Positions 27,625 to 39,182 are shown, counted from the first letter of the stretch. The stretch: DNA of 64,000 bases from Algibacillus agarilyticus (GCF_003286125.1 NZ_QMED01000004.1:124001-188000); one strand, 5' to 3'. Notes: generated from the sequence alone by a model not told the origin. Made by a program: numbers and translations.

Positions 27625-28239
27625 ATGGCTAAGACTACAATTTTTTTGTTAGATAATTTTGACTCATTCACTTACAACTTAGTTGATGAGTTAGAATCAT
27701 TAGGTTATGAATTAATCGTTTATCGCAATAATATACAAGCAGATGTTCTATTTGCAAAAATGCAAGCTTGTACTAATGAAGTCGTTTTATTATTATCTCC
27801 TGGGCCGGGTAACCCAGCTGAAGCGGGTTGTATGTTAGATTTGATATCATTGACAAGAGGCCACTACCCTATTCTAGGTATTTGTTTAGGTCACCAAGCC
27901 ATTGTTGAACAAAGTGGCGGCGTGATTGGAACGGCGGGCCAAATTGTGCACGGCAAAACATCAAAAATAGATCATAATAACCACGCCGTATTTACCGGTT
28001 TAGACAACCCAATGTATGTAGCAAGGTATCATTCATTAATGGCAACTGAAGTACCCGATAGTTTAGATATAATTGCAAAACTCGAAACTGACGAGCAAAC
28101 GATCCCCATGGCGGTTTTTAATGCCAAAGATAAGATGTTAGGTTATCAGTTTCACCCTGAAAGTATTTTAACAACATACGGCTCTGTTTTACTCAAGCAA
28201 AGCTTAGATTTCTTAACTGCTAAAAACGCTATCGCATAA
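27625..28239 (+). CDS. trpG: Anthranilate synthase component II (glutamine amidotransferase)
   Basis: 204 residues from ATG 27625, which lies one base after the trpE stop codon and has AGGAG upstream inside trpE; the longer open frame to 27487 overlaps trpE and is rejected. Class I amidotransferase triad: nucleophile Cys in GICLGHQAI, and His/Glu in FHPESIL. LLSPGPGNP forms the oxyanion region. It supplies ammonia to TrpE. TrpG is free-standing, not fused to TrpD as in E. coli. Confidence 0.96.
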   Translation: MAKTTIFLLDNFDSFTYNLVDELESLGYELIVYRNNIQADVLFAKMQACTNEVVLLLSPGPGNPAEAGCMLDLISLTRGHYPILGICLGHQAIVEQSGGVIGTAGQIVHGKTSKIDHNNHAVFTGLDNPMYVARYHSLMATEVPDSLDIIAKLETDEQTIPMAVFNAKDKMLGYQFHPESILTTYGSVLLKQSLDFLTAKNAIA

Positions 28240-28256
28240 TTATAATAAGGAACATA

Positions 28257-29267
28257 ATGCTACCATTTATTCAAAATGCATTAGACGGCCAAGATTCGAC
28301 TAAAGCACAGAGCACTGAGTTTTTTAGTCAGGTTATTTTAGGTGATATTGACCCAATCTTGTTAGCGGCTGTGTTAGGTGCGCTTAAAGTTAAACACGAG
28401 CAACCCGATGAAATAGCCGGTGCTGCGGCAGCAATGCGAAAGAATGCGCTGATATTTGATAAACCGCAAGATGGGCTTATTGCCGATAGCTGCGGTACAG
28501 GTGGTGATGGCGCAAACACCATTAATATTTCGACCACAGCAGCGATAGTAGCAGCCGCTTGTGGTTTAAAAATGACTAAACATGGTAATAGAAGTGTTTC
28601 AAGTAAATCAGGTTCAGCAGATTTACTTGAATCATTTGGTGTTAATTTAACGCCAAGCCCAGATCAAGCGCGTATCTGTCTTGATAAATCTAACATCTGT
28701 TTCTTTTTTGCTCCGCAATATCATGCGGGTATTAAACATGCAATGCCGGTGAGAAAAACCTTAAAAACACGCACTATTTTTAATATTTTAGGGCCTCTCA
28801 CTAACCCAGCCGCACCACAAATACAACTTATGGGAGTGTATTGCCCAAGCCTAATAAAACCCATTGCTGAAACATTGAAATTATTAGGCCTCGAACGAGC
28901 GATGGTCGTGCACGGTTCTGGCTTAGATGAAATTGCTTTGCACGGACCAACCCAAGTGGCTGAGTTAGTTAACGGCGAGATCAAAGAATATGCATTAACG
29001 TCTGATGATTTTGGAGTACCCAGTGTAACTCTTGATGATATCAAAGGTGGAACCCCTGCCGAAAATGCTGAATTTACTAAACAAATTTTAGCGGGTGAAG
29101 GTAATACCGCGCATATTAATGCTGTCGCGATAAATGTATCTGCTTTATTGGTTATGGCTAATTTAGCCATTGACTTTAAAGACGGCGTACAAAAAGCAAA
29201 AGCGGTTTTAACCAACGGCAAAGCATTAGAAACTTTAGCCTTATTTGTGGAGCACTCGAATGGCTAA
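28257..29267 (+). CDS. trpD: Anthranilate phosphoribosyltransferase
   Basis: 336 residues. PRPP/Mg-binding DSCGTGGDGANTINIST (about 77-93), KHGNRSVSSKSGSADLLE (about 108-125) and the anthranilate-binding region with NPAAPQIQLMGVY. It transfers phosphoribosyl to anthranilate. AAGGA lies upstream of the ATG. The gene overlaps trpCF by 8 bp. Confidence 0.96.
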   Translation: MLPFIQNALDGQDSTKAQSTEFFSQVILGDIDPILLAAVLGALKVKHEQPDEIAGAAAAMRKNALIFDKPQDGLIADSCGTGGDGANTINISTTAAIVAAACGLKMTKHGNRSVSSKSGSADLLESFGVNLTPSPDQARICLDKSNICFFFAPQYHAGIKHAMPVRKTLKTRTIFNILGPLTNPAAPQIQLMGVYCPSLIKPIAETLKLLGLERAMVVHGSGLDEIALHGPTQVAELVNGEIKEYALTSDDFGVPSVTLDDIKGGTPAENAEFTKQILAGEGNTAHINAVAINVSALLVMANLAIDFKDGVQKAKAVLTNGKALETLALFVEHSNG

Positions 29268-30630
29268 CGTCTTAACACAGATTTGTGATGACAAAAAAAT
29301 TGAACTCGCGCAACTTAAAAAAGATTTCCCTTTAGAATCTTTTATTAATGAGCTAAGACCTTCAAGTCGCAGTATGTATGATGCGCTTAATAAACCTCAT
29401 GCGGGCTTTATACTGGAATGTAAAAAAGCCAGTCCTTCAAAGGGTTTGATCCGCGAAAAATTTGACCTCGACGAAATCATTGCAGCTTATGGCCCCTATG
29501 CTAGTGCAATCTCAGTACTCACAGAGAAAAAATATTTTCAAGGTGATTACAGCTATGTTAAGTATGTAAGAGAGCGTGTTTCGCAACCTGTTTTAAATAA
29601 AGATTTTTTTGTTGATCCTTATCAAGTCTATCTCGCACGATACCATAAAGCCGATGCTATTTTATTAATGCTCTCGGTGTTAAATGATGAGGAATATCGC
29701 AACCTTGCCAGTATTGCCAATGAATACAAGCTTGATATTTTAACAGAAGTATCAAATGAAGAAGAATTACAGCGCGCAATTGATCTAAATGCCAAAATTA
29801 TCGGTATAAACAATCGTAACTTACGTGATTTATCGACCGACCTGCAAACCACGCGAGATTTAGCCCCATTAGTTCCTAAAGACAGAATCATTATTTCTGA
29901 GTCAGGGATCTATACTCACGACCAAGTGAAAGAGCTAAATCAATATGCCAACGCGTATTTAGTGGGTAGTTCATTAATGGCAAAAGCGAATTTAACTAAA
30001 GCCGTTAAAAAACTCATATTAGGTGAACATAAAGTCTGTGGCTTAACTCGCCCAGAAGATGCTAAGGAAGCATACAAAGCAGGCGCCATTTACGGTGGAT
30101 TAATTTTTGCCGAAAAATCGCCACGTTGTTTAAATTTAGAGCAAGCAGCTCAAGTTAAGTCAGGCGCGCCTTTAGATTATGTGGGTGTATTTGTTGATGC
30201 GCCAACCGAATTTGTGATCAGAACGGCACGTGCATTAAATTTAAAAGTTGTACAGTTACACGGCAAAGAAGACCAAGCCTATGTACAAAAAATTAAAAAT
30301 GAACTCGCTGATACAGTGCAAATTTGGAAAGCACATAATTTAAGTCTCGACAGTTTACCGGAGTTAAACCATATTGATCGTTGGCTTTTCGATTCGGGTA
30401 GCAGAGAACAACCTGGTGGCACTGGTGTAACGTTTGATTGGCAACTTTTAGACGCGCTAAATATACAACAACCTTATATGTTAGCCGGTGGCTTAACCGC
30501 CGAAAATGCTCAGCTTGCCGATAAATTGGGCGCAATAGGATTAGACTTTAATTCAGGCTTAGAAAGCGCACCTGGCATTAAAGATAAAGATAAAATCCGA
30601 GCTGCATTTTTAGCCTTAAGACAGCGTTAA
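29260..30630 (+). CDS. trpCF: Bifunctional indole-3-glycerol-phosphate synthase / PRA isomerase
   Basis: 456 residues from ATG 29260 (a TTG at 29245 is in frame but less likely). The TrpC half is about 1-255 with [32 protein letters not shown] and [11 protein letters not shown]. The TrpF half is about 256-456, beginning [11 protein letters not shown], then [18 protein letters not shown] and [18 protein letters not shown]. The fusion is the usual gammaproteobacterial form. It catalyses two consecutive steps from phosphoribosylanthranilate to indoleglycerol phosphate. The start codon lies inside the trpD end, implying translational coupling. Confidence 0.96.
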   Translation: MANVLTQICDDKKIELAQLKKDFPLESFINELRPSSRSMYDALNKPHAGFILECKKASPSKGLIREKFDLDEIIAAYGPYASAISVLTEKKYFQGDYSYVKYVRERVSQPVLNKDFFVDPYQVYLARYHKADAILLMLSVLNDEEYRNLASIANEYKLDILTEVSNEEELQRAIDLNAKIIGINNRNLRDLSTDLQTTRDLAPLVPKDRIIISESGIYTHDQVKELNQYANAYLVGSSLMAKANLTKAVKKLILGEHKVCGLTRPEDAKEAYKAGAIYGGLIFAEKSPRCLNLEQAAQVKSGAPLDYVGVFVDAPTEFVIRTARALNLKVVQLHGKEDQAYVQKIKNELADTVQIWKAHNLSLDSLPELNHIDRWLFDSGSREQPGGTGVTFDWQLLDALNIQQPYMLAGGLTAENAQLADKLGAIGLDFNSGLESAPGIKDKDKIRAAFLALRQR

Positions 30631-30650
30631 TCGAATTTAAAGAGAAGAAT

Positions 30651-31844
30651 ATGACTAAAACGTTAGACCCGTATTTTGGTGAATTTGGTGGACAATACGT
30701 TCCTGAAATACTAATTCCAGCTTTAGATCAGCTAGAACAAGAATTCATTGCAGCACAAGATGACCCCGCTTTTATCGAAGAGTTTAATACATTATTAAAT
30801 GAATATGCGGGTAGACCAACGCCTTTAACCCTTGTTCGAAATTTATGTCGTAACACAAAAACCAAAATATATTTAAAACGTGAAGATTTATTACACGGTG
30901 GCGCTCACAAAACGAACCAGGTTTTAGGTCAAGCCTTGCTCGCAAAACGCATGGGTAAAAAAGAAATTATTGCCGAAACCGGTGCGGGCCAACACGGTGT
31001 TGCCACCGCTTTAGCATGTGCATTACTTGGCTTAAAATGCAAAGTGTATATGGGAGCAGTCGATTGTGAACGTCAAAAACCCAATCTTTTTAGAATGCGC
31101 TTAATGGGTGCTGAAGTGATCCCAGTACACAGTGGTTCTTCAACCTTAAAAGATGCTTGCAATGAAGCATTACGTGATTGGGCTGCAAGTTACGAAACCA
31201 CACACTATTTATTAGGCACAGCAGCCGGTCCTCATCCTTTTCCGACGATTGTTCGTGAATTTCAAAAAATGATTGGTGAAGAAGCCAAACAGCAAATACT
31301 TAAAGCCGAAGGTAAATTACCCGATGCGGTTATCGCTTGTGTAGGCGGTGGTTCTAATGCCATTGGTCTGTTTGCAGATTTCATCGCTGAAGAAAACGTT
31401 AAATTAATTGGTGTTGAGCCTGCAGGTAAAGGTATTGATACGGATCAACACGGTGCGCCACTTAAACATGGCCGTAAAGGTATGTTTTTTGGCATGCATT
31501 CATTATTGATGCAAGATACCAATGGCCAAATAGAAGAATCATATTCAATTTCTGCAGGGTTAGATTTTCCATCGGTTGGTCCTCAACATGCGCATTTAAA
31601 TGCCATTGGTCGTGCCGATTATGTATCGGCAACCGATGACGAAGCCCTTAGTGCCTTTCATGCATTAGCAAAAGAAGAAGGCATTATTCCTGCACTCGAA
31701 AGTTCTCATGCCCTAGCCTATGCAATAAAACTTGCTGAACAAGAGCCAGAAAAAGAACAAGTTTTAGTGGTTAACCTTTCAGGTCGAGGCGATAAAGATA
31801 TTTTTGCCGTTGCCGAAATTTTTGAGGAAAAAGGGATTTTATAA
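30651..31844 (+). CDS. trpB: Tryptophan synthase beta chain
   Basis: 397 residues. The PLP lysine is in [15 protein letters not shown] (about 84-98), with [12 protein letters not shown] (about 108-119) and the phosphate loop [10 protein letters not shown] (about 231-240). It begins [17 protein letters not shown] as in enteric TrpB. It joins indole, channelled from TrpA, with serine. Its stop codon overlaps the trpA start as TAATG. Confidence 0.97.
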   Translation: MTKTLDPYFGEFGGQYVPEILIPALDQLEQEFIAAQDDPAFIEEFNTLLNEYAGRPTPLTLVRNLCRNTKTKIYLKREDLLHGGAHKTNQVLGQALLAKRMGKKEIIAETGAGQHGVATALACALLGLKCKVYMGAVDCERQKPNLFRMRLMGAEVIPVHSGSSTLKDACNEALRDWAASYETTHYLLGTAAGPHPFPTIVREFQKMIGEEAKQQILKAEGKLPDAVIACVGGGSNAIGLFADFIAEENVKLIGVEPAGKGIDTDQHGAPLKHGRKGMFFGMHSLLMQDTNGQIEESYSISAGLDFPSVGPQHAHLNAIGRADYVSATDDEALSAFHALAKEEGIIPALESSHALAYAIKLAEQEPEKEQVLVVNLSGRGDKDIFAVAEIFEEKGIL

Positions 31845-32650
31845 TGAATAGATACGAAACGTTATTCGAAAACCTAAAATCTAAAAATCAGGGTGCCTTT
31901 GTTCCTTTTGTTACGTTAGGTGATCCAAATTTTGATGATTCATTAAAAATTATTGATGCATTAGTCGAAGGTGGAGCGGATGCACTTGAATTAGGTATCC
32001 CGTTTTCAGATCCAGTTGCTGATGGCCCAACCATTCAAGCCGCCAATATACGGGCTTTAAATAGTCATGTAACCCCGCCTCGTTGCATTGAAATGTTAAC
32101 GATTATTCGAGAAAAATATCCTGATATTCCAATTGGTTTATTACTTTATGCAAACCTCGTTTACTCAACCGGCATTGATAGCTTTTATAATAAATTAGCC
32201 CAAGCGGGTGTAGATTCGGTTCTTGTTGCTGATGTGCCTTTAAAAGAATCCGAACAATTTATAACAAAAGCTAAACCACATGGGCTATTAAGTATTTTTA
32301 TCGCACCGCCTAATGCCAGTGATGCCACCTTACAAAAAATAGCAGCAAAAGGTGAAGGTTATACTTATTTGTTAAGTCGTGCAGGGGTCACAGGCGCTGA
32401 AACAGCAGCCGGTAAACCAATAACCGAATTGCTCGATGGATTAAATAAATATAATGCAGCGCCGCCACTATTAGGGTTTGGCATTTCACAACCTGAGCAA
32501 GTTGCCGAAGCGATTACAGCCGGCGCAGCAGGCGCTATTTCAGGTTCAGCCGTTGTTAAGATCATTGAAAATAACTTAACTGATATTGACGCAACTTGTC
32601 GCGCTTTACGTCAATTTGTGAGTTCAATGAAAGCGGCAACACAACTCTAG
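31844..32650 (+). CDS. trpA: Tryptophan synthase alpha chain
   Basis: 268 residues. It starts [20 protein letters not shown], then [10 protein letters not shown]. The catalytic Glu is in [20 protein letters not shown] (about 46-65, with the Asp of SDPVADGP also catalytic), and the phosphate-binding GFGISQPEQ and GSAVVK come later. It cleaves indoleglycerol phosphate to indole. Last gene of the operon, coupled to trpB by a TAATG overlap and followed by a hairpin. Confidence 0.97.
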   Translation: MNRYETLFENLKSKNQGAFVPFVTLGDPNFDDSLKIIDALVEGGADALELGIPFSDPVADGPTIQAANIRALNSHVTPPRCIEMLTIIREKYPDIPIGLLLYANLVYSTGIDSFYNKLAQAGVDSVLVADVPLKESEQFITKAKPHGLLSIFIAPPNASDATLQKIAAKGEGYTYLLSRAGVTGAETAAGKPITELLDGLNKYNAAPPLLGFGISQPEQVAEAITAGAAGAISGSAVVKIIENNLTDIDATCRALRQFVSSMKAATQL

Positions 32651-32678
32651 ACAAGTGACTTGGGTATATTAAAAACCC

Positions 32679-32712
32679 TGACGAAGAAACCGTGTTTCTT
32701 CGTCACTTTAAT
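32679..32712 (+). terminator. Hairpin terminator after trpA
   Basis: Perfect 12-bp stem TGACGAAGAAAC / GTTTCTTCGTCA with a 3-base loop. The following T tract is short (CTTTAA), so termination may be partial and yciI may be partly co-transcribed. Confidence 0.65.
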
Positions 32713-32778
32713 GCTCAATAATCGATTCCACTCCACCCGATCCTTAAAAATCATCATAAATAATGTAAAGAGAAAATT

Positions 32779-33078
32779 ATGTGGTATGTTATTTTTAGTC
32801 AAGATGTAGAAAACAGTTTACCGTTACGTAAAACGGCTCGCGAAGCGCATATCGCACGCTTAAAGGCTTTAGCCGATCAAGGCCGTTTGTTAGTCGCGGG
32901 GCCAAACCCAGCAATCGATGCTGAAGACCCTGGCGAATCAGGTTTTACCGGTTCAACGGTTATAGCAGAATTTAATTCTTTAACCGACGCACAAGAATGG
33001 GCAGATAATGATCCTTATATTGCCGCGGGTGTATACCAAAACGTCATTGTAAAACCGTTTAAAAAAGTTTTACCTTAA
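32779..33078 (+). CDS. yciI: YciI family protein
   Basis: 99 residues. It matches E. coli YciI along its length: MWYVIFSQD at the start, [25 protein letters not shown] in the middle, [11 protein letters not shown] and a VKPFKKV end. The conserved His of AHIARL and the Asp of the DP dyad ([10 protein letters not shown]) are the presumed active-site pair of this ferredoxin-like fold. The function is unknown in enterics too. Gene order trpA-yciI recalls the enteric tonB-yciI-trp area. Confidence 0.93.
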   Translation: MWYVIFSQDVENSLPLRKTAREAHIARLKALADQGRLLVAGPNPAIDAEDPGESGFTGSTVIAEFNSLTDAQEWADNDPYIAAGVYQNVIVKPFKKVLP

Positions 33079-33129
33079 ACGTCCTTTCGCATTTTTAAAA
33101 TTAATCTAGATATGTTCATATGAATATAT

Positions 33130-33449
33130 CTAGGGCGTGTTTATCTTTGTCGTATAGATTTTGTTCAATTCCAAAGCGTTTTGATCGCGGCATTGGCTTG
33201 ATGGGATAGTGGTTCTACGTCAAAAGCCAATAACAAAGAGCAAAACGTTTTGGATTGAACCCAAAGGGCAGCGCATTTGCACTATTTCTACTACGTTGCC
33301 CCACATGGATGTGGGGTAAGGAGCCTTTGCAGGAGCATAAAGTCTTTATCGCTCTTTTATGTAGAATCACTACACCGCAATCGCTCTGCCTTGTATAAAT
33401 CGTGCAAATACGGCTGCAAAAGCATACACAAAAGATAAAAACGCCCTAG
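33130..33449. mobile_element. MITE-like element, family 1, copy A (320 bp)
   Basis: The ends are inverted repeats, CTAGGGCGTGTTTATCTTT and AAAGATAAAAACGCCCTAG. It contains the hairpin CCCCACATGGATGTGGGG and has no convincing gene. A copy of the same length, 320 bp and nearly identical, lies at 55119-55438. The TA inside CTAG at each end would suit a TA target duplication. Confidence 0.85.
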
Positions 33450-33500
33450 TGACCTAACCTGTTTTCCAAGGCATTCTGCATTTTGAAACCGGCACTGTTG

Positions 33501-33890
33501 CTACTTGTCAGCTGACATTTCTTTTTCAGGTAGTTGAACCAAATACCAACTCACACCTATTCCAATAATCATTAATAGTAAAGTAACAGGCCACTTTGCC
33601 GCAATAAAACAAGATATAATTAAACTCATCCACAAAAAACTGATGGCTTTAATTTTGGCATTACGCGGAATACCCGCCCCCGCTAAATAGTCAGTTAACA
33701 AAGCGCCAAACAGGTTGTTAGTTAATAACCAATGATGAAAACGTTCAGACGATCGAGAAAAACAAAATGACGCGGCTAAAATAAAGACAAAACCAGGCAT
33801 CAAGGGTAAAATAAAACCAATAATACCGAGCACCGTAAAAATGCAGCCTAACCCGATTAAACATACTTTGGGTATTGCTTTAAAAGCCAT
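33501..33890 (-). CDS. ybaN: YbaN family (DUF454) inner-membrane protein
   Basis: 129 residues with three or four hydrophobic segments: about 9-35, a short one near 65-75, and 85-118. The start resembles YbaN: LIGLGCIFTVLGIIGFILPLMPGFVFILAASFCFSRSSERFH, with the conserved LPLMPG and F-A-S-E/R-F-H-W. The function of the family is unknown. Single gene between two MITE-like elements. Confidence 0.8.
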   Translation of the reverse strand: MAFKAIPKVCLIGLGCIFTVLGIIGFILPLMPGFVFILAASFCFSRSSERFHHWLLTNNLFGALLTDYLAGAGIPRNAKIKAISFLWMSLIISCFIAAKWPVTLLLMIIGIGVSWYLVQLPEKEMSADK

Positions 33891-33940
33891 TTATTCTTCC
33901 TTTAACGTTAAATGATTCATTATTTTAATTGTCAGGTCTT

Positions 33941-34126
33941 ATACCAATTCATATTAATAAGTGCTCTCTCAGAATGCATCCAGCGTTTTTTGAACAAGGC
34001 GTCGGTACACAGGAATGGTTGTTCCCTTTCAAATACCGATAATGCAGGTCAAAAGCCGCTGAGGCATTCCTTTCAGGCGAGTTTTAAACTCTCGCTGAGT
34101 GGGCACTTATTATTACGGATTGGTAT
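33941..34126. mobile_element. MITE-like element, family 3 (186 bp)
   Basis: Terminal inverted repeats of 24 bp: ATACCAATTCATATTAATAAGTGC on the left (33941-33964; quoted pieces ATACCAAT and AATAAGTGC) and its near-complement ending ATTGGTAT on the right (34103-34126). TTA flanks both ends as a possible 3-bp target duplication. There is no gene inside. ATACCAAT-ended repeats of this type are common in Vibrio and Alteromonadales genomes. Confidence 0.7.
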
Positions 34127-34261
34127 TAAGTCAATGAGTTACCTAATTAATCATAGTTGAGGTTTTAGCTATGCCCAATTTAATTGTTACAATTTATTAA
34201 CACGTTAGTTATAACTTGCCCATTAATACCGGGTTAATACATTCAAGTGTAAAAATACGCC

Positions 34262-34307
34262 AGCCAAAACCAAGACCAAGACCAAGACCAAAGATAAACA
34301 CGCCCTA
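34262..34307. repeat. CAAGAC hexamer tract plus solo end of MITE family 1
   Basis: About four CAAGAC-type units (34265-34290) run directly into CAAAGATAAACACGCCCTA (34289-34307), which equals the right terminus of MITE family 1. The body of the element is missing, so this looks like a deletion remnant. Confidence 0.6.
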
Positions 34308-34382
34308 ACCTTAAAAGATAAGATTTTCTAACGTAATACAGGTATAATCCGCGCGTATTTTTCTTCTAGAGACCCCGCCATT

Positions 34383-36566
34383 ATGATGCCAAAAGCCCAA
34401 GATATATTCACCTACCCAAAATATTGGGCAGAGTGTTATGAAAAAGCGCCATTTTTACCCATGTCACGTAAAGAGATGGATCAACTAGGCTGGGATAGCT
34501 GCGACATTATTATTGTATCAGGTGATGCTTATGTTGATCACCCCAGTTTTGGTATGGCTGTAATCGGTCGCACTTTAGAAGCACAAGGTTATCGAGTTGG
34601 CATTATAGCGCAACCAGATTGGAACTCAGTTGACGATTTTCAACGCTTGGGCAAGCCCAATTTATATTTTGGTGTTACCGCCGGTAATATGGATTCAATG
34701 ATCAATGCCTATACCGCTGATCGACGCATCAGAAAAGACGATGCTTACACACCCAATAACGTGGGTGGTAAACGCCCCGATCGCGCCACTTTAGTTTATA
34801 CCCAAAGATGTAAACAAGCTTTTAAAGATGTGCCCGTTATTATTGGTGGCATAGAGGCAAGCTTGCGTCGAATAGCGCATTACGATTATTGGTCAGATAA
34901 AGTGAGACGATCGGTATTGCCCGACTCAAAAGCCGATTTACTTATTTTTGGTAACGCTGAACGCCCATTAATTGAAGTTAGTTATCGCATTGCACAAGGT
35001 GAAGATATTGCATCTATTAGAGACGTTCGCGGTACTGCAGTCATGGTTAAAGATGCCCTGCCTGAATGGCAAGGAGTTGATTCAACAACGTTAGATAAAC
35101 CGGGAAAAATAGAAGCCAAGCCCAACCCCTATTTATCAACAGAAGTTACGACCTGCGGTAGTAAAGAAGAAATTAATACCGACAACGATGAAGCTAAACC
35201 GGTTGTTGTGCAAATGCATAACCCGAATACCAAAAAGAAAAAACCGTGGGAAAATGTTTATGTGCAATTACCGGCTTATGAACAAGTTAGAGCCGACAGA
35301 ACCTTATATGCACATACATCGCGTATTTTACACCAAGAAACCAACCCAGGTTGCGCTCGTGCATTAATGCAACGCCATGCCGACCGTTTTGTTTGGATCA
35401 ATCCACCTGCTATCCCATTAGAAACCAATGAAATGGATGGTGTATTTGATTTAACCTATGCCCGTATACCACACCCAAGTTATGGTAAAGCTAAAATACC
35501 CGCATACGACATGATTAAAACATCCGTTAATATTATGCGCGGTTGTTTTGGTGGCTGCACTTTTTGTTCAATTACTGAACATGAGGGTCGAATAATACAA
35601 AGCCGTAGTGAAGATTCAATAATTAAAGAAATTGAAGAAATACGTGATAAAGTGCCTGGGTTTACCGGCGTGATCTCAGATTTAGGCGGCCCAACCGCCA
35701 ACATGTATAAATTAAAATGCAAAAGCCCAAAAGCAGAAGCAACTTGTCGACGTTTATCTTGTGTATGGCCTGATATATGTGGCCACATGGAAACCAACCA
35801 CGAACCCACAATAAACTTATACCGTCGAGCTCGCGATTTAAAAGGGATCAAAAAAGTATTGATCGCATCAGGTGTTCGTTACGATATCGCAGTTGAAGAT
35901 CCACGTTATGTTAAAGAACTGGCTAAACATCATGTCGGCGGCTATTTAAAAATTGCACCTGAACATACTGAAGAAGGCCCATTAAGTAAAATGATGAAGC
36001 CAGGTATGGGCACCTACTATAAATTTAAAGAGCTCTTTGATAAATATTCAAAAGAAGCAGGTAAAGAACAATACCTGATCCCCTATTTTATCAGCTCACA
36101 TCCAGGTACAACACCGCTCGATATGGTTAACTTAGCCATGTGGTTAAAGCGTAATAAATTTAAACTGGATCAAGTACAAAATTTTTATCCTAGCCCAATG
36201 GCAACAGCCACTACGATGTATCACACTGAGCATAACCCGCTTAGCAAAGTTACGTATAAATCAGCCAAAATATCCATTGCTAAAGGTGACAAAGCGCGAC
36301 GCTTACAACGCGCTTTATTACGCTATCATGCGCCAGAAAATTTTCAAACCATTCGTGATGGCTTAAAAGCCCTAGGATTAAGTAAATATATCGGTAGGGG
36401 GCCAGAGCACCTTGTGCCCCCACCAAGCCGCGATGAACTAAAACGTAAACCGGCCGCTACTAAGCCCGGTCAAGCGGCAGCCAGCAAACATACTAAATCG
36501 CAATTTAAATTTGATCCGCGTAAAAACCAAAAATCGCGTATTAAAACTAACAAACCAGGTCGTTAA
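34383..36566 (+). CDS. ygiQ: YgiQ family radical SAM protein
   Basis: 727 residues. N-terminal domain of YgiQ type (begins [31 protein letters not shown] near 48). The radical SAM cluster motif is C-x-x-x-C-x-x-C in [18 protein letters not shown] (about 387-404), then LGGPTANMY and the [14 protein letters not shown] segment. The basic C-terminal tail (about 690-727) is rich in Lys/Arg. Its substrate is not known; the family is cytoplasmic and widespread. It ends 6 bp before rsuA, so the two are co-transcribed. Confidence 0.92.
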   Translation: MMPKAQDIFTYPKYWAECYEKAPFLPMSRKEMDQLGWDSCDIIIVSGDAYVDHPSFGMAVIGRTLEAQGYRVGIIAQPDWNSVDDFQRLGKPNLYFGVTAGNMDSMINAYTADRRIRKDDAYTPNNVGGKRPDRATLVYTQRCKQAFKDVPVIIGGIEASLRRIAHYDYWSDKVRRSVLPDSKADLLIFGNAERPLIEVSYRIAQGEDIASIRDVRGTAVMVKDALPEWQGVDSTTLDKPGKIEAKPNPYLSTEVTTCGSKEEINTDNDEAKPVVVQMHNPNTKKKKPWENVYVQLPAYEQVRADRTLYAHTSRILHQETNPGCARALMQRHADRFVWINPPAIPLETNEMDGVFDLTYARIPHPSYGKAKIPAYDMIKTSVNIMRGCFGGCTFCSITEHEGRIIQSRSEDSIIKEIEEIRDKVPGFTGVISDLGGPTANMYKLKCKSPKAEATCRRLSCVWPDICGHMETNHEPTINLYRRARDLKGIKKVLIASGVRYDIAVEDPRYVKELAKHHVGGYLKIAPEHTEEGPLSKMMKPGMGTYYKFKELFDKYSKEAGKEQYLIPYFISSHPGTTPLDMVNLAMWLKRNKFKLDQVQNFYPSPMATATTMYHTEHNPLSKVTYKSAKISIAKGDKARRLQRALLRYHAPENFQTIRDGLKALGLSKYIGRGPEHLVPPPSRDELKRKPAATKPGQAAASKHTKSQFKFDPRKNQKSRIKTNKPGR

Positions 36567-36572
36567 ATCTAT

Positions 36573-37262
36573 ATGAGATTAGATAAATATATTTGTGATT
36601 CAACCGAAATATCACGCAAAGATGCAAAAACCATTATTCGTCGTGGCGAAGTAACCGTTAACGATAAAGTGTGTAAAAATGCGGCTTACCATGTCGCCGA
36701 CACTGATAAAATTGTTCACGACAATAATGAACTGACTTTAATTGGCTTGCGATACATCATGTTACATAAACCGATGGACATGATTTGCTCAACAGTTGAT
36801 GAAGCTTATCCTTCTATACTCAACTTAATTGATGTGCAAAAACACGGTGACTTGCGTATCGCCGGACGACTTGATGCCGATACCACCGGCCTCATCTTAA
36901 TTTCGGATGATGGTAAATGGACACACCGGATCATGTCACCAAAATCTGATTGCAATAAAACGTATCAAGTTTGGCTAGCAGAACCAATATCTGCAGAAGC
37001 AATAGCGCAAATTGAATCGGGTGTGCAACTTAATAACGAAAAAGAGCTGACTAAGCCGGCTACAGTTGAAATTATTGATGAAAAGCAAGTAAACTTAACA
37101 ATTAGTGAAGGCAAATACCATCAAGTTAAAAGAATGTTTGCCGCAACGGGTAACAAGGTTACCTATTTACACCGTACTCAAATAGGCGCACTCAAGCTAG
37201 ATGCTGATTTACCAGAAGGTGAATGGCGATATTTAACGGCAGAAGAAATAGCCTTTTATTAA
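36573..37262 (+). CDS. rsuA: 16S rRNA pseudouridine(516) synthase
   Basis: 229 residues. S4 RNA-binding domain at 1-60 (MRLDKYICDSTEISRKDAKTI...GEVTVND) and a pseudouridine synthase domain with the catalytic Asp in GRLDADTTGLILISDDG (about 94-110). The later KYHQVKRMFAATGN motif is typical of the RsuA/RluB/RluE group. The short length and single S4 domain favour RsuA. Confidence 0.9.
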   Translation: MRLDKYICDSTEISRKDAKTIIRRGEVTVNDKVCKNAAYHVADTDKIVHDNNELTLIGLRYIMLHKPMDMICSTVDEAYPSILNLIDVQKHGDLRIAGRLDADTTGLILISDDGKWTHRIMSPKSDCNKTYQVWLAEPISAEAIAQIESGVQLNNEKELTKPATVEIIDEKQVNLTISEGKYHQVKRMFAATGNKVTYLHRTQIGALKLDADLPEGEWRYLTAEEIAFY

Positions 37263-37449
37263 TAAACGTTATGCTCAATAGCTCAACGGCTAACAAAAAT
37301 GATAATTCAAACAACATCCCGATAAAATTACACTTGACTCTAAGGTTGTTTGAGTTATCTTGTTATTAACATTTTTTTTACAATAAATGGATTTATCTTG
37401 TTACTGACAACCCATTTGCATTTGGCATTTCGAGGCCTAATTTAGGTCG

Positions 37450-39105
37450 ATGAAACGTTGGAATTTAAAAATGCGCTTTGCTGATAAAATTTTTGCATTA
37501 ATCTTATTTACTGCATTATTATCAATTGCCTTAGTCGCATCTTCCCTTACCTATTTAGCCATTAATAACTACAAACAAGGTTTGACGACTTCACTGATCG
37601 AAAAATCTAACTTAGTGGCATACAACACTGCATCTGTTTTAACATTTGAAGATGAAATAGGCGCGCGTAATATACTGAGTGCGTTTAAAACAAATGCAAA
37701 CATTATGCATGCCGCTTTATTCACCCACCCCTTAAACAGCAAGCCCGTTTTATTAGCGGCTTATGATTATCAACACAAAGATTATCGTAATACCCAACTC
37801 AACTTTTCAGCCTATATAGACACCCCTATATTTAAAGGCAATGAACTGCATTTTGCCAAACCCATATCAATAGATGATGAAGTGGTTGGCTACCTATATT
37901 TGCATGCAAACTTAACTCAACTTGAAAGTTACATAAAAAAGAGCATTGGCATAACGTTTGCTGTGATCGTGATTAGTTTGATCGCAGCCATGGTATTAGC
38001 CCTCAAATACCAACGTATATTATTAAAACCGCTTAATTGCCTAATTAATACCACACAGCAAATAAGAGCCAATAAAGATTATGCCATTAGAGCCAATCAA
38101 GATTCGAACGATGAATTTTCAGCATTAGCTGAAAATTTTAATCACATGCTCACCGAAATCCAAAATCAAGATTTAAAGCAAAAAGCAGTTGAAACCGAAA
38201 TACGTCAGCTCAACTTACATTTAGAAGATATTGTTAAAGAACGCACACAAGCGCTGGCCACATCAAACACCAGCCTGCAAACCGCACTTGAAAATTTGCA
38301 AAACTCACAAGACCAGTTAGTTGAGCAAGAAACGATGGCATCATTGGGTAAACTAGTGGCCGGCGTTGCACATGAAGTCAATACGCCCGTTGGCATTGGT
38401 GTGACGGCAGTGAGTCACCTCGAAGAAATTACCGCTAAATTAAAACAAACATTTGAAAACAAAAAACTCACGGCTGGTGAACTAGAACATTTTATCAATA
38501 ACTGCAGTGAATCTATCGATGTCATCACTAAAAGCTTAAATAAAGCAGCAGAACTGGTCAGAAGTTTTAAACAAGTTGCGGTTGATCAGTCTTCTGACGA
38601 CGAGCGTCCAACGCATTTAAAACAACATATAAATGATATTTTAACCACGTTAAGACCCAAGTTAAAACAAACAGAACATAGAATTCATGTAAAAGTAACT
38701 GACGAAACCGTCGTTACCAATGCGGGTGCGTTATATCAAATCATTACCAATATGGTGATTAACTCAATATTGCACGGTTTTGAGAATATTAAACAAGGTA
38801 ATATTTATATCAATTTGCAAGTCATCGACAATCACGTTTTGTTAAATTACAAAGACGATGGCGCGGGTATCGAAACCGATGCATTAAAGAAACACTTCGA
38901 ACCCTTTTATACCACAAAGCGTTTAGCCGGCGGAACAGGGTTAGGCTCACACATTATTTATAACCTAGTAACTCAAGCCCTGCATGGTTCAATTAAAGCC
39001 ACAAGCCTAGGCAACCAAGGTTTAGAATACAATATAAAATTTCCTATCACCAAGCCCACAACCAAACTTAATATATTAACAAAAGATTGTAGCGTTAATA
39101 GTTGA
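37450..39105 (+). CDS. Membrane sensor histidine kinase
   Basis: 551 residues. TM helix about 15-37, a small periplasmic sensor of about 130 residues, TM helix about 172-194, HAMP (about 195-250), a coiled coil (QLNLHLEDIVKERTQALATS), then H-box LVAGVAHEVNTPVGIG (His about 311), N-box NMVINSILHG and G-boxes DDGAGI and GGTGLGSHI. H, N and G boxes are intact. It has no receiver domain and no adjacent response regulator, so the partner is elsewhere. The VNTPVGIG H-box places it with the coiled-coil HAMP kinases common in marine gammaproteobacteria. Confidence 0.88.
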   Translation: MKRWNLKMRFADKIFALILFTALLSIALVASSLTYLAINNYKQGLTTSLIEKSNLVAYNTASVLTFEDEIGARNILSAFKTNANIMHAALFTHPLNSKPVLLAAYDYQHKDYRNTQLNFSAYIDTPIFKGNELHFAKPISIDDEVVGYLYLHANLTQLESYIKKSIGITFAVIVISLIAAMVLALKYQRILLKPLNCLINTTQQIRANKDYAIRANQDSNDEFSALAENFNHMLTEIQNQDLKQKAVETEIRQLNLHLEDIVKERTQALATSNTSLQTALENLQNSQDQLVEQETMASLGKLVAGVAHEVNTPVGIGVTAVSHLEEITAKLKQTFENKKLTAGELEHFINNCSESIDVITKSLNKAAELVRSFKQVAVDQSSDDERPTHLKQHINDILTTLRPKLKQTEHRIHVKVTDETVVTNAGALYQIITNMVINSILHGFENIKQGNIYINLQVIDNHVLLNYKDDGAGIETDALKKHFEPFYTTKRLAGGTGLGSHIIYNLVTQALHGSIKATSLGNQGLEYNIKFPITKPTTKLNILTKDCSVNS

Positions 39106-39182
39106 TGGTTGGTGGTGTTTAACGCAATAAACGAGTAATTCGACAAGCTCGTTATGTATCTAAATAAGGTTTCGAATTCACA